Below, piece after piece: positions 1 through 9,700 of a stretch of DNA of 40,416 bases (position 1 is its first letter; every line of letters begins with the position of its first letter). The DNA comes from a virus. The notes under the pieces were generated by a model that did not search any database, had not been told where the DNA came from, and was given only the letters and a program-made list of their open reading frames with translations. Where the stretch lies: IMG/VR virus record IMGVR_UViG_3300008997_000086, positions 1-40,416 of that record. One strand, 5' to 3'. The position numbers were made by a program, and so were the translations under genes.

Positions 1-119
1 GTCATATACTTAACTTCAACTTCACCTTTTGTCAAGGGATGTCCTTCTGGATAAAAATGTCCTTTTGAAGGCAAAGGTACAATTTCACTTGGAAATTTAG
101 GCTTTTCTTTCTTTGCCAT
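1..119 (-). CDS. Baseplate hub-type protein, N-terminal fragment (runs off window)
   Basis: The start codon is at 119 with an AAGGAG ribosome binding site a few bases upstream. The frame is open to the window edge, so only about 40 residues are visible. They begin MAKKEKPKFPSEIVPLPSKG and continue with a GHFYPEGHPL-type stretch and GEVEVKYMT. From memory, a PSEIVPLPSKG...YPEGHPL..GEVE.KYMT opening is typical of a family in marine T4-like phages that is usually annotated as a baseplate hub or hub-assembly protein. Its place just after the tail tube gene fits a tail role. The function is inferred from a short fragment only. It is separated from gp19 by a terminator, so it probably has its own promoter. 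Confidence 0.5.
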   Translation of the reverse strand, partial: MAKKEKPKFPSEIVPLPSKGHFYPEGHPLTKGEVEVKYM

Positions 120-265
120 AATTTCTCCTTAATCTATATATTTTGATTCATATAAAACTATTATAAAACTTCTTTTTAATAAGTATCTACTTACAAGTAA
201 AAACCATCAATAAATAAAAAGGGGAAGTCCACCACAAACTTCCCCCTATCCACCAATAAACTATT
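120..265 (-). promoter_or_regulatory. Spacer between tail tube gene and baseplate-type gene
   Basis: This 146-base spacer holds a terminator on its gp19 side (212-245) and a very AT-rich stretch before the next start. On the minus strand a TATAAT hexamer lies at 160-165, about 40 bases before the start codon at 119, and could be a -10 element. No convincing -35 box at normal spacing was found. The TATAAATATC motif seen at other junctions is absent here. Promoter activity is a guess from position and sequence. Confidence 0.25.
212..245 (-). terminator. Rho-independent terminator after tail tube gene
   Basis: On the minus strand an 8-bp perfect stem (GGGGAAGT / ACTTCCCC, arms 238-245 and 221-228) with a 9-base loop is followed directly by TTTTTATTTA. 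It starts about 20 bases after the gp19 stop. The other strand lacks a T run, so the terminator is directional. Confidence 0.85.
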
Positions 266-754
266 TTAGAATTGTAGTATAGCGTAATCGTAACGTAGAC
301 TCAATGTAATTTCGGCTGGGTCACTCGCAGACCAATCCAAATCATTGAAAGCCGCTGAAACAATGAATGCACCTTTAAGAGTCCATTCTTCTATTTTATC
401 ACCAACTGGCCCTAACATATTGATTGTGATATCCTTTTTATAGAAATCAGAATATCCATCACGTCCAGTTACAGACTCTTTGTGTAGTCTTACCCATTCC
501 ATTACAGCTTGAGCACCACTTGGTACTACAGGGTCATATAAGGTAATTTCAATTGGCTCCCACGAACCTTTACCTTTAACATATCTTTTTACATTTATAT
601 GATTAAGTTCAACTTCTTCAAACGTTATACTTGGTCTGTTTGCAGTTTTAATCAAATAAGATGGTATACCTTCAACATATAATATATAACGGTTCTTCGT
701 TTTCGGTTCAAACGGAGTGAACATTATTTCTGAAGGGTCGAGTAATTCAGCCAT
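266..754 (-). CDS. 19: Tail tube protein (T4 gp19-like)
   Basis: This 162-residue protein matches the T4 gp19 tail tube family in length (T4 gp19 is 163 residues) and pattern. It would stack as hexamer rings to form the inner tube through which DNA passes. Visible features are the N-terminal LLDPSEIMFTPFEPKTKNRY segment, a central ITLYDP...AVMEWVRLHKESVTGRDGYSD-type stretch, and a C-terminal segment with SAAFNDLDWSASDPAEITL, typical of gp19 homologues. It lies just downstream of the sheath gene, as in T4. A strong terminator follows it, and a terminator plus the TATAAATATC motif precede it, so it is probably transcribed as its own late unit. The start codon has a GGAG site upstream. Confidence 0.93.
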   Translation of the reverse strand: MAELLDPSEIMFTPFEPKTKNRYILYVEGIPSYLIKTANRPSITFEEVELNHINVKRYVKGKGSWEPIEITLYDPVVPSGAQAVMEWVRLHKESVTGRDGYSDFYKKDITINMLGPVGDKIEEWTLKGAFIVSAAFNDLDWSASDPAEITLSLRYDYAILQF

Positions 755-793
755 TTTCTTATCTCCAAATTATTAATTAATTTTTTACTTATA

Positions 794-803
794 TATAAAT
801 ATC
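794..803 (-). promoter_or_regulatory. TATAAATATC motif upstream of tail tube gene
   Basis: The plus strand reads TATAAATATC, so the coding strand reads GATATTTATATATAAG. It sits 40 bases before the gp19 start codon and follows the sheath terminator. See the finding on the motif set for the orientation puzzle. Confidence 0.4.
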
Positions 804-847
804 ACTAATTCATAAAAGTGATTAACCTATATCTCTATAATATCAAT

Positions 848-857
848 AATAAATATC
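848..857 (-). promoter_or_regulatory. AATAAATATC motif variant after sheath terminator
   Basis: The coding strand reads GATATTTATTATTGATAT, the same extended variant found before the gp13-like gene at 16133-16142. It lies about 94 bases before the gp19 start and directly after the sheath terminator. Confidence 0.35.
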
Positions 858-861
858 ACAC

Positions 862-891
862 AAACAAAAAACCCACCGATAGGTGGGTTTT
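862..891 (-). terminator. Rho-independent terminator after tail sheath gene
   Basis: A 7-bp GC-rich stem (ACCCACC 871-877 and GGTGGGT 882-888) closes on a GATA loop, extended by three A:T pairs. On the minus strand it ends in TTTTTTGTTTG. It lies about 22 bases after the sheath stop codon. The nearly symmetric A and T flanks mean it could work weakly in the other direction too. Confidence 0.9.
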
Positions 892-913
892 AAGTTTAAA
901 CTGACACGTTTAA

Positions 914-3295
914 TTACTCTGGAAATGTAGCTCCTGTTGGGAGTACAACGAAATCCAGAACAATAAATTCTGCAGTCCTCGTAGGTTGAATATAGATTTG
1001 TCCAACAAGACGATTTCTATCAACGACATCTGATGTGTTGTTAGTTTCGTCCATGACAACTCTAAATGCACTCAAACCACTATTAGCTTGTACTGAATCT
1101 AAGAACGGATTGACAATATTCAAGAAACGATTCCTTGTTCCAGCAGTATTCTGTTCGAACAATAGGTATCTTGAAGATGAAGCAATAAATTTCTTCAATC
1201 TAATTAACAATCTACGTACATTGACTCTATCCAATGCGGATGGTTTAGCTTGTAGTGTTTTCTGACCCCATACACAAACACCTTGACCTGGGAATGAAGC
1301 AATAGGATTAACCCTATCTTCATAAAGGTCGTCACGTTCTGCATGAGTTAGTCTGGTTTCAGCTTCGAGAACGGAAGTTAATCCACCTCTATTCAAACCA
1401 GCAGGTGCGAACCATTCGTGAGCTACTTGGTCGGTATATGCAATAACACCAGGTAGAACAACCGAAGGCGGAACCCATACTGGTAACGAAGTACCAGAAT
1501 CTACAATCTTAACCCAAGGATAATATACAGCTGCATAGTTAGTATCTAATGCAGATATACGATTTGTTATAGTAGAGATACTCTCACCATGTATGGAAGC
1601 ATCCATTACATAAAAAGCATCACCACGTTCTTCACACATATTCATAGCTCTTGAAGTAACTTTACTATGTAGACCATGTACAAGACCTGGTGTTACAAGT
1701 AAGTTAATATCGAACTCATCTGGGTTACTTACAGCATTAACAGCTTTCTTGTAAACTGTAGTTCCCATTGATGTAGCTGAAGAACAATCGAATCCCATAA
1801 CATTAGCTGAAGTAATATTAGCTCCAGTCTTTTTCAATGTAGCTGGATTCATTCCATCAAATCCGCCTTGAAAAGGTAGTGCAAATTTACGTTGACTAAT
1901 ATGTGAACCAGTCAATGTAATTTTAGCAGAACCAGTAGCATATCCATTAGCAAGTGAAGCAGAATTATGACCACTCATATTCTCCAAGGACATCGTAGCG
2001 TTATTACCAGTTCCAGCACCTGTTGGTACTGGTGCTAAGTAAGAAACGTTATCGTGAGCTTTAACATTATTGTTATATGTGTAATAATAGTTAAAGTCAA
2101 ATCCATAAGGAATAGTTGTATCAAATTCTTCAGTTTCACTTGTTTGTGATGTTACCAATTTAGCCGCGTCAACAATAGTAGTACCAGGTACTGTATTTGA
2201 TAACGCTGAGTGGCCCATTGGAACAACAGTCTTAGGTGCAAACTCAAGGTCTGAATAATCACTAATGTAGATATGGTTAGACATATTTGGCCAATCACCA
2301 TTGTAGGTAAGTTTACCATTTGTGTCTATTGTTACATATCTATCACCAATTACTCTTGGTAGGTAGTTAGTACTTGACTTATCAAAATTCAAGTTATGCC
2401 ATGATTCAAGTAATGAACCATCATCTACTTTATGTACTGCAAGTGAAAATGAACCATAATCTGAACCAGCAATACTACCAGCCGCTTTCACATTAGAAAT
2501 AACAACATAATTGTCATCATTTACATTAGAACCATGTGAACGAGTATTAACTTTAAATAGATTAAATCTAGCACTATTAATCATCTGTGATTGAACAGTA
2601 GGTGTCGAAGCATTACTATAGTTTGTACTTGAAAAATCTAAAGTAGCTACAGACGCAGAAATGTGTTCTGTACCTGCCCATGCAACAGTTGATTGTGCAT
2701 TTTTAAAGTTTTTATATAAGTAAACTGGAACGGAAGTACCACCAGCACCCGTAGAAGTTTGTGCATCATAGCTAAATAAATTCTCTATGTAATTAGCACT
2801 ACTTGTATTAAACGATACATTTACAGAATACGCAGAAACATCACTACCAGAAATTGATAGTGCTGAATCAGTTGTATTTATATCTCCACCAGTTATTGTT
2901 GTACCTGATAAATCACCTGTACCACTAACACCACCAGCGGATGGTGCGAGATAAGCAAGTGAATGTGAGACACCAGTAGCGGCGTCAGCACCAGATACGG
3001 CATATAAATGTATTACATCATTTGAATATCCGTCTTCTCCGAGAACTCTAACGATAGTAACCGTACCAGCACTCCGTAGATATTGTTCTACGGTATAAGG
3101 TGTATAAAAATCTTTCGTGACATCACCAAAAATATCCACAAACTCATTGAAATTTCGAACAATAGTCGGAACAAAAGCAGGCCCCTTAACGGTTGGCCCA
3201 ATAATTGCCGCTCCTATTTCACCAATAGCTTGTGGAAGAAATGAAAGGTCTTTTTCACGAGTAAATACACCAGGACTGACGATTCTCTCTGCCAT
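914..3295 (-). CDS. 18: Contractile tail sheath protein (T4 gp18-like)
   Basis: This 793-residue protein forms the contractile sheath around the tail tube. The N-terminus (AERIVSPGVFTREKDLSFLP, then IGAAIIGPTVKGPAFVPTIV) and the C-terminal 100 residues (NVRRLLIRLKKFIASSSRYLLF..., ending in a VVLPTGATFPE-type tail) are the two conserved ends of the gp18 family. It is longer than T4 gp18 (659 residues). The extra length lies in the Ser/Thr/Gly/Asn-rich middle (roughly residues 100-480), which should form surface-exposed domains. The start has an AGGAGA site nine bases upstream. A strong terminator follows the gene. Neighbours are a coiled-coil protein upstream and the tail tube downstream. Confidence 0.95.
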   Translation of the reverse strand: MAERIVSPGVFTREKDLSFLPQAIGEIGAAIIGPTVKGPAFVPTIVRNFNEFVDIFGDVTKDFYTPYTVEQYLRSAGTVTIVRVLGEDGYSNDVIHLYAVSGADAATGVSHSLAYLAPSAGGVSGTGDLSGTTITGGDINTTDSALSISGSDVSAYSVNVSFNTSSANYIENLFSYDAQTSTGAGGTSVPVYLYKNFKNAQSTVAWAGTEHISASVATLDFSSTNYSNASTPTVQSQMINSARFNLFKVNTRSHGSNVNDDNYVVISNVKAAGSIAGSDYGSFSLAVHKVDDGSLLESWHNLNFDKSSTNYLPRVIGDRYVTIDTNGKLTYNGDWPNMSNHIYISDYSDLEFAPKTVVPMGHSALSNTVPGTTIVDAAKLVTSQTSETEEFDTTIPYGFDFNYYYTYNNNVKAHDNVSYLAPVPTGAGTGNNATMSLENMSGHNSASLANGYATGSAKITLTGSHISQRKFALPFQGGFDGMNPATLKKTGANITSANVMGFDCSSATSMGTTVYKKAVNAVSNPDEFDINLLVTPGLVHGLHSKVTSRAMNMCEERGDAFYVMDASIHGESISTITNRISALDTNYAAVYYPWVKIVDSGTSLPVWVPPSVVLPGVIAYTDQVAHEWFAPAGLNRGGLTSVLEAETRLTHAERDDLYEDRVNPIASFPGQGVCVWGQKTLQAKPSALDRVNVRRLLIRLKKFIASSSRYLLFEQNTAGTRNRFLNIVNPFLDSVQANSGLSAFRVVMDETNNTSDVVDRNRLVGQIYIQPTRTAEFIVLDFVVLPTGATFPE

Positions 3296-3355
3296 TATAT
3301 TTCTCCTAATTAATTAGTTTTAATTTTACGCATGCGAATATATAACATATTCCTA

Positions 3356-3364
3356 TATAAATAG
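3356..3364 (-). promoter_or_regulatory. TATAAATAG motif upstream of sheath gene
   Basis: A variant with G in place of the usual final TC. It lies 61 bases before the sheath start codon, in the 96-base gap after the coiled-coil gene. The coding strand reads CTATTTATATAGGAATATG. Confidence 0.35.
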
Positions 3365-3391
3365 TCTGCTTAAATCTGAAACGATTGTTAG

Positions 3392-3694
3392 TTACTTAAT
3401 TGGTTCGGTTGGTTTATCTTGTTCTACGGGTGTAAATTTACCAGTAGTTGGGTCTAATGAACCAGGCCCATACTTTTTATTAAGTTGGTCAACAAGATTT
3501 TTTTCAGTTGCTTGAATATTAACATAATCAACTTCCATTTGAGTTTGTCTATCATCTAAAGTTTTCAATTGTTGTTCTAATAGAATCTTTTGAACTTTTA
3601 ATTGTCCAAACTCAATAGTCTTATTTTGATATGCTTGTTGTAACTCTTGTAATTGTTTCATTTCCTCTGCAGAAAATTGTATCGTGTCTGCCAT
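3392..3694 (-). CDS. Small coiled-coil protein between giant fibre and sheath genes
   Basis: This is a 100-residue protein of unknown function. Residues about 8-72 form a long Gln/Leu/Glu-rich heptad-like stretch (SAEEMKQLQELQQAYQNK, then KVQKILLEQQLKTLDDRQTQ), strongly suggestive of a parallel coiled coil. The last 28 residues are Pro/Gly/Thr-rich and probably unfolded. Similar short coiled-coil proteins occur near sheath genes of marine T4-like phages, where their role is not established. A trimeric linker or an assembly factor for the neighbouring fibre is possible but unsupported. An AAGGAG site lies upstream of the start, and the conserved AT motif lies 34 bases upstream. Confidence 0.75.
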   Translation of the reverse strand: MADTIQFSAEEMKQLQELQQAYQNKTIEFGQLKVQKILLEQQLKTLDDRQTQMEVDYVNIQATEKNLVDQLNKKYGPGSLDPTTGKFTPVEQDKPTEPIK

Positions 3695-3727
3695 TTATAT
3701 TCTCCTTATAACATTTAGATAACTAAA

Positions 3728-3737
3728 TATAAATATC
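3728..3737 (-). promoter_or_regulatory. TATAAATATC motif upstream of coiled-coil gene
   Basis: An exact copy of the ten-base motif, 34 bases before the start at 3694, in the 63-base gap after the giant fibre gene. The coding strand reads GATATTTATATTTAG. Confidence 0.4.
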
Positions 3738-3741
3738 TTAT

Positions 3742-3761
3742 ATAACTCCTAAACGAGTTAT
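3742..3761 (-). other. Short hairpin at the end of the giant fibre gene
   Basis: ATAACTC and GAGTTAT pair as a 7-bp stem with a 6-base loop. It overlaps the stop codon of the collagen-like fibre gene. On the minus strand it is not followed by a T run, so it is not a convincing terminator in the direction of the genes. It may slow exonucleases or be chance. Confidence 0.3.
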
Positions 3762-6700
3762 TTATTTTCTAATTCTGTTACTCTTTCTTCTAATTCTTTA
3801 ACAGCGTTAACTAATATCGGTATAACTTGTGATAAATTAAGACCTAAGAAACCTTCTCTATCAGTAAAAGTTATACCATGAGCATCTGAAGAAGTAACTT
3901 CTTGAGCGATAAATCCATAGTATGTTTTAGTATCAAGTGCATTATTTCTTGCATTACCTTCATCTGGTGTTTTCCATTTATATGTAACACCACGTAATCC
4001 TTTAATAGTATCAAGTGATTGTGATATTTCGAAAATATCTTTCTTTAGTCTTTCATCAGAAGAATGTAATTGTAATTTACCATTTTTATCCGCACCAACA
4101 TCAATAGCAGCACCAGTAGATAATGTACTAACATATACACCAAGTGTAGCACTCATACTAATTTGTTGATTAGTATCATTTACTTCTATATGTGTACCAT
4201 TACCATATCCTACCCAATCGTCATCACCAATGAATATAGTTCCCTCAGATTGTAATCTTGCGACCTCGTTAACATCATCAACAGATAAATAAGTACCAAG
4301 TGAGAATCCCTTTGCATCACCGATACTACCAACACCAACTGTAGATAATTCTATATTACCAACTGTATCAGACATACTAATGTATGTACTATTACCACTT
4401 CTTGCAAAATCACCAATTCTAAGTCCAGCCGAAGTGTCATAAGTAAATGTAGCTTCAGCTGTACCAGTTCCATCTCCATCCGAAGTTATAACTCTATTAT
4501 TAGCATCTGTAGCTAATGATATTACACCACTTGAACCACTACTTCCACTTGTTCCACCTGCACCAGTTGAACCTGTGTTACCTTGGTCTCCTTGAGCACC
4601 AACATCACCTTGGTTACCTTGGTTACCTTGGTATCCTTGGTCTCCTTGGTCACCTTGGTCTCCTTGATGTCCTTGGTCTCCTTGATGTCCTTGGTCTCCT
4701 TGGTCTCCTTTGGCACCAGTTGAACCTGAAGAACCACTTGTTCCACTTACAGTTGTACCACTTGAACCACTACTTCCACTTGAACCACTTGTTCCAGAAG
4801 TTCCACTACTTCCACTTGAACCAGATGAACCTGAAGAACCACTTGTTCCAGAAGAACCACTACTTCCACTTGAACCACTTGTTCCAGAAGAACCACTACT
4901 TCCACTTGAACCACTTGAACCTGAACTTCCACTCGAACCACTTGAACCACTACTTCCACTTGTTCCACCTGCACCAGTAGCACCTATGTCTCCTTGGTCT
5001 CCTTTGGCACCAACATCACCTTGGTTACCTTGGTTACCTTGGTATCCTTGGTCTCCTTGGTCACCTTGGTCACCTTGATAGCCTTGGTCTCCTTGATGTC
5101 CTTGGTATCCTTGGTCTCCTTGAGCACCAGATGAACCTGAAGAACCACTTGTTCCACTATTTCCACTTGAACCAGAACTTCCACTTGTTCCACTTACAGT
5201 TGTACCACTTGAACCACTTGAACCACTTGAACCTGAAGAACCACTACTTCCACTTGTTCCACTTACGGTTACACCACTTGAACCACTTGAACCAGAACTA
5301 CCAGAAGAACCAGAACTTCCACTTGTTCCACTATTTCCACTTGAACCAGATGAACCAGAACTACCAGAAGAACCTGAAGAACCACTACTTCCACTTGTTC
5401 CACTTGCACCAGTAGCACCTGTGTCTCCTTGGTCTCCTTTGGCACCAGTTGAACCAGTAGAACCTGTGTTACCTTGGTCACCTTGATAGCCTTGGTCTCC
5501 TTGATGTCCTTGGTCTCCTTGAGCACCAGTAGCACCAACATCGCCTTGGTCTCCTTGAGCACCAGTAGCACCAGTATCTCCGTCTACACCACTTGAACCA
5601 CTACTTCCACTTGTTCCACTTGAACCACTCGTTCCACTACTTCCACTTGAACCAGATGAACCTGAAGAACCACTTGTTCCATCCGTTCCACTTGAACCAC
5701 TCGTACCTGAGCTTCCACTTGAACCACTTGAACCACTTGTTCCATCAGTTCCAGAACTTCCACTTGTACCACTTGAACCAGAACTTCCACTTGAACCACT
5801 TGAACCAGATGAACCTGAAGAACCACTTGTTCCAGAACTTCCACTTGAACCACTTGTTCCAGAACTTCCACTTGTACCACTTGAACCTGAACTTCCACTC
5901 GAACCACTTGAACCACTTGTTCCATCAGTTCCACTTGAACCTGAAGAACCAGAAGAACCAGAAGAACCACTTGTTCCATCAGTTCCACTTGAACCACTCG
6001 TACCTGAGCTTCCACTTGTACCAGAAGAACCAGAAGAACCACTGCTTCCACTTGTTCCATCTGTACCAGAAGAACCACTTGTTCCACTTGAACCAGAAGA
6101 ACCAGAAGAACCACTGCTTCCACTACTTCCACTTGTTCCATCAGTACCTGACGTTCCAGAATCACCTTTATCACCAGTTCTAGCAAAAGTAATTACAACG
6201 TCCTCTCCTCCGCTAAATGGATTAGAAGCTGATGAATCTACAGGACTTACTGTAACATCAAAGTAACCAGTAAGGTCTGATAAACTTGAAATTGTCCACA
6301 ATATAAATTGAGAAGTATCAGTTTTATTTGAAATCTTTACATGACCTTTTATAGTAGATGTTGAATCATCAATAGTTTGTAAGTAAGATGATATGTCATT
6401 AGCATTCTCATCAGTATCACAAATGTATATACCCGTAGACGCATTTTGTGTAGCATTATCTAATCTTAAATCACCAGCACCTGGATTTGCGTTTGTAGTA
6501 TTTGATTCAAAGGTATAGTAGAATGAAGCTCCACCGAAATTTCCGTCTACACCACTTGAACCAGATGTTCCACTTGAACCACTTGTTCCACTTGAACCAG
6601 ATGTACCACTTGAACCACTTGAACCAGAAGAACCACTTGAACCACTACTTCCACTTGAACCTGATGAACCAGAAGTTCCACTTGAACCAGATGTACCACT

Positions 6701-9700
6701 TGAACCACTTGAACCAGAACTTCCACTTGTTCCATCAGTACCACTCGAACCACTACTTCCACTTGAACCACTTGAACCAGAAGAACCACTTGTTCCGTCT
6801 GTACCACTTGAACCAGAAGAACCACTTGAACCACTGGAACCAGAACTTCCACTTGTGCCACTTACACCAGATGAACCAGAACTTCCAGAAGAACCACTTG
6901 AACCACTTGTTCCATCAGTTCCAGATGTACCATCCGTTCCACTTGAACCACTGGAACCAGAACTTCCACTTGTTCCACTTGTACCAGAAGAACCAGAACT
7001 TCCAGAAGAACCACTACTTCCACTTGTTCCGTCTGTACCACTTGTTCCACTTGAACCAGAACTACCAGAAGAACCACTTGTTCCGTCTACACCAGAAGTT
7101 CCATCAGTTCCACTTGAACCACTTGTTCCAGAAGAACCACTTGAACCACTTGTTCCAGAAGAACCAGAAGAACCACTTGTTCCATCTACACCACTTGTTC
7201 CGTCTGTACCAGAACTTCCAGAAGAACCACTTGAACCACTTGTTCCGTCTGTACCACTTGTTCCACTTGAACCACTTGAACCAGAACTTCCACTTGTTCC
7301 ATCAGTACCACTCGAACCACTTGTTCCAGAAGAACCACTACTTCCACTTGAACCAGATGTACCACTCGAACCACTTGTTCCAGCAACACCTGGAGCTCCT
7401 TCTAAATTTATTTCCCACGAAGTATATGTACCACTACCAGTATGAGATGTAGAATCAACACTAAAACTTCCATTACCACTATTATACGCCGTTACTTCAC
7501 CAACAAATTTATTACTATTATCATACGCTATCAGTGCAGATTGACCAGTAGTCCATGATAATCCAGTACCAATTGTTATTGTTACCGAAGTTGGATGTGA
7601 TGTTGGTATTGTAGTACTCGTAGAAGACGTTGTAGAGAATTTATCAGATACACCACTTGTTCCGTCTGTACCAGAACTTCCAGAAGAACCACTTGAACCA
7701 GATGAACCAGATGAACCACTTGTTCCATCCGTTCCACTTGAACCACTTGTTCCAGAAGAACCACTACTTCCACTTGAACCACTTGAACCAGATGAACCAG
7801 AAGTTCCACTACTTCCACTTGAACCACTTGTTCCATCAGTTCCAGATGTACCATCTGTACCAGAAGTTCCATCAGTACCACTTGACCCAGAAGAACCACT
7901 TGTTCCATCAGTACCACTTGTTCCACTCGAACCACTTGACCCAGAAGAACCACTTGTTCCATCAGTACCACTTGTTCCACTTGAACCAGAAGAACCACTG
8001 CTTCCACTTGTACCATCAGTTCCACTTGAACCAGAACTACCAGAAGAACCTGACGAACCACTTGTTCCATCTTCTCCTTTATCACCAGTTCTAGCGAAAG
8101 TTACGAGTATATCATCTCCATCTGCAAAAGGTGTAGCTTCATTCGAATCCACAACAGATATTGTAATATCAAAATAACCAGTTTCTTCTGATAAAGATGA
8201 TATTGTAGCTAATATAAATTTACTTGTATCAAATTTTTTCGATATTTTTACATGACCTTTTATAGTACTTGTGGAATCATCTATTGTACGTAGATAACTT
8301 TGAATATCCGTACCATCTATATCATTATCATCTATATAGATTCCTGTAGCACTATTTTGTGTAGCATTATCTAATCTTAACTTACCGCTACCAGGGTCGG
8401 AATTAGTTGTAGTAGTACTAAAGTCATATAGAAAACTTGCTCCACCAAAGTTTCCATCTTGTCCACTTGAACCAGAAGAACCACTTGAACCTGACGAACC
8501 ACTACTTCCACTTGTTCCATCAGTTCCACTTGAACCAGAAGAACCACTTGACCCAGATGAACCAGAAGAGCCACTTGTTCCGTCTGTACCACTTGTTCCA
8601 TCAGTACCACTTGTTCCACTTGAACCACTTGAACCAGAAGAACCACTTGTTCCGTCTGTACCACTCGAACCAGATGTTCCGCTCGAACCACTTGAACCTG
8701 ACGAACCAGATGTTCCATCCGTTCCACTCGAACCACTTGTTCCACTTGAACCACTTGAACCAGAAGAACCACTTGTACCACTGGAACCAGAAGAACCACT
8801 TGTTCCACTTGTTCCGTCTGTTCCACTACTTCCACTTGAACCTGACGAACCACTACTTCCACTTGTTCCATCAGTTCCAGATGTACCATCTGTACCAGAA
8901 GAACCACTACTTCCACTTGAACCACTTGAACCACTCGTTCCATCAGTTCCAGAACTTCCACTTGAACCACTTGTTCCATCAGTTCCAGATGTACCATCTG
9001 TACCACTTGAACCTGAAGAACCACTACTTCCACTTGTTCCATCAGTTCCAGATGTTCCACTACTTCCACTTGAACCACTTGAACCACTCGTTCCATCAGT
9101 TCCAGAACTTCCACTTGAACCACTTGTTCCGTCTGTACCACTTGAACCAGAAGAACCAGAACTTCCACTTGTTCCTGCAGGCCCCTCAACACCACCAAGA
9201 TTAAATTCCCACGATGCATATGTACCACTACCAGTATTAGATGTAGAAGCTAATTCTATTACACCTGTACCACTATTATATGAATTTACTGTACCTTGAA
9301 ATTTGTTACTATTATCTTTTGCTACAAGAGCTGTTTGACCAATCGTCCATTGTAGACCAGTTCCTATAGTTAATGTGACTGTAGTTGGGTGTGATGTTGG
9401 TATAGCCGTACTTGTTGAAGATGTAGTTTCGTACGCATCACCAGTTAATCCACTTGAACCACTTGAACCACTGCTTCCACTTGAACCTGACGAACCACTG
9501 CTTCCACTTGTACCATCTGTTCCACTTGTTCCGTCTGTTCCACTTGTTCCATCTGTTCCAGAACTTCCACTTGAGCCACTTGAACCACTTGTGCCACTTG
9601 AACCAGAAGAACCAGATGTACCATCAGTTCCACTTGTTCCATCAGTTCCACTTGTTCCATCAGTTCCACTCGAACCACTTGACCCAGAAGAACCACTTGT

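Larger units (their letters stand above)
755..913 (-). promoter_or_regulatory. Sheath-tube spacer with terminator and two promoter-like motifs
   Basis: This 159-base spacer contains a terminator for the sheath gene (862-891) and then two copies of the conserved AT motif (848-857 and 794-803) before the tail tube start. The layout, terminator then motifs then start codon, supports the idea that the motif marks transcription starts for the tail tube gene. Apart from the GGAG site near 766-770, nothing else is recognised. Confidence 0.45.
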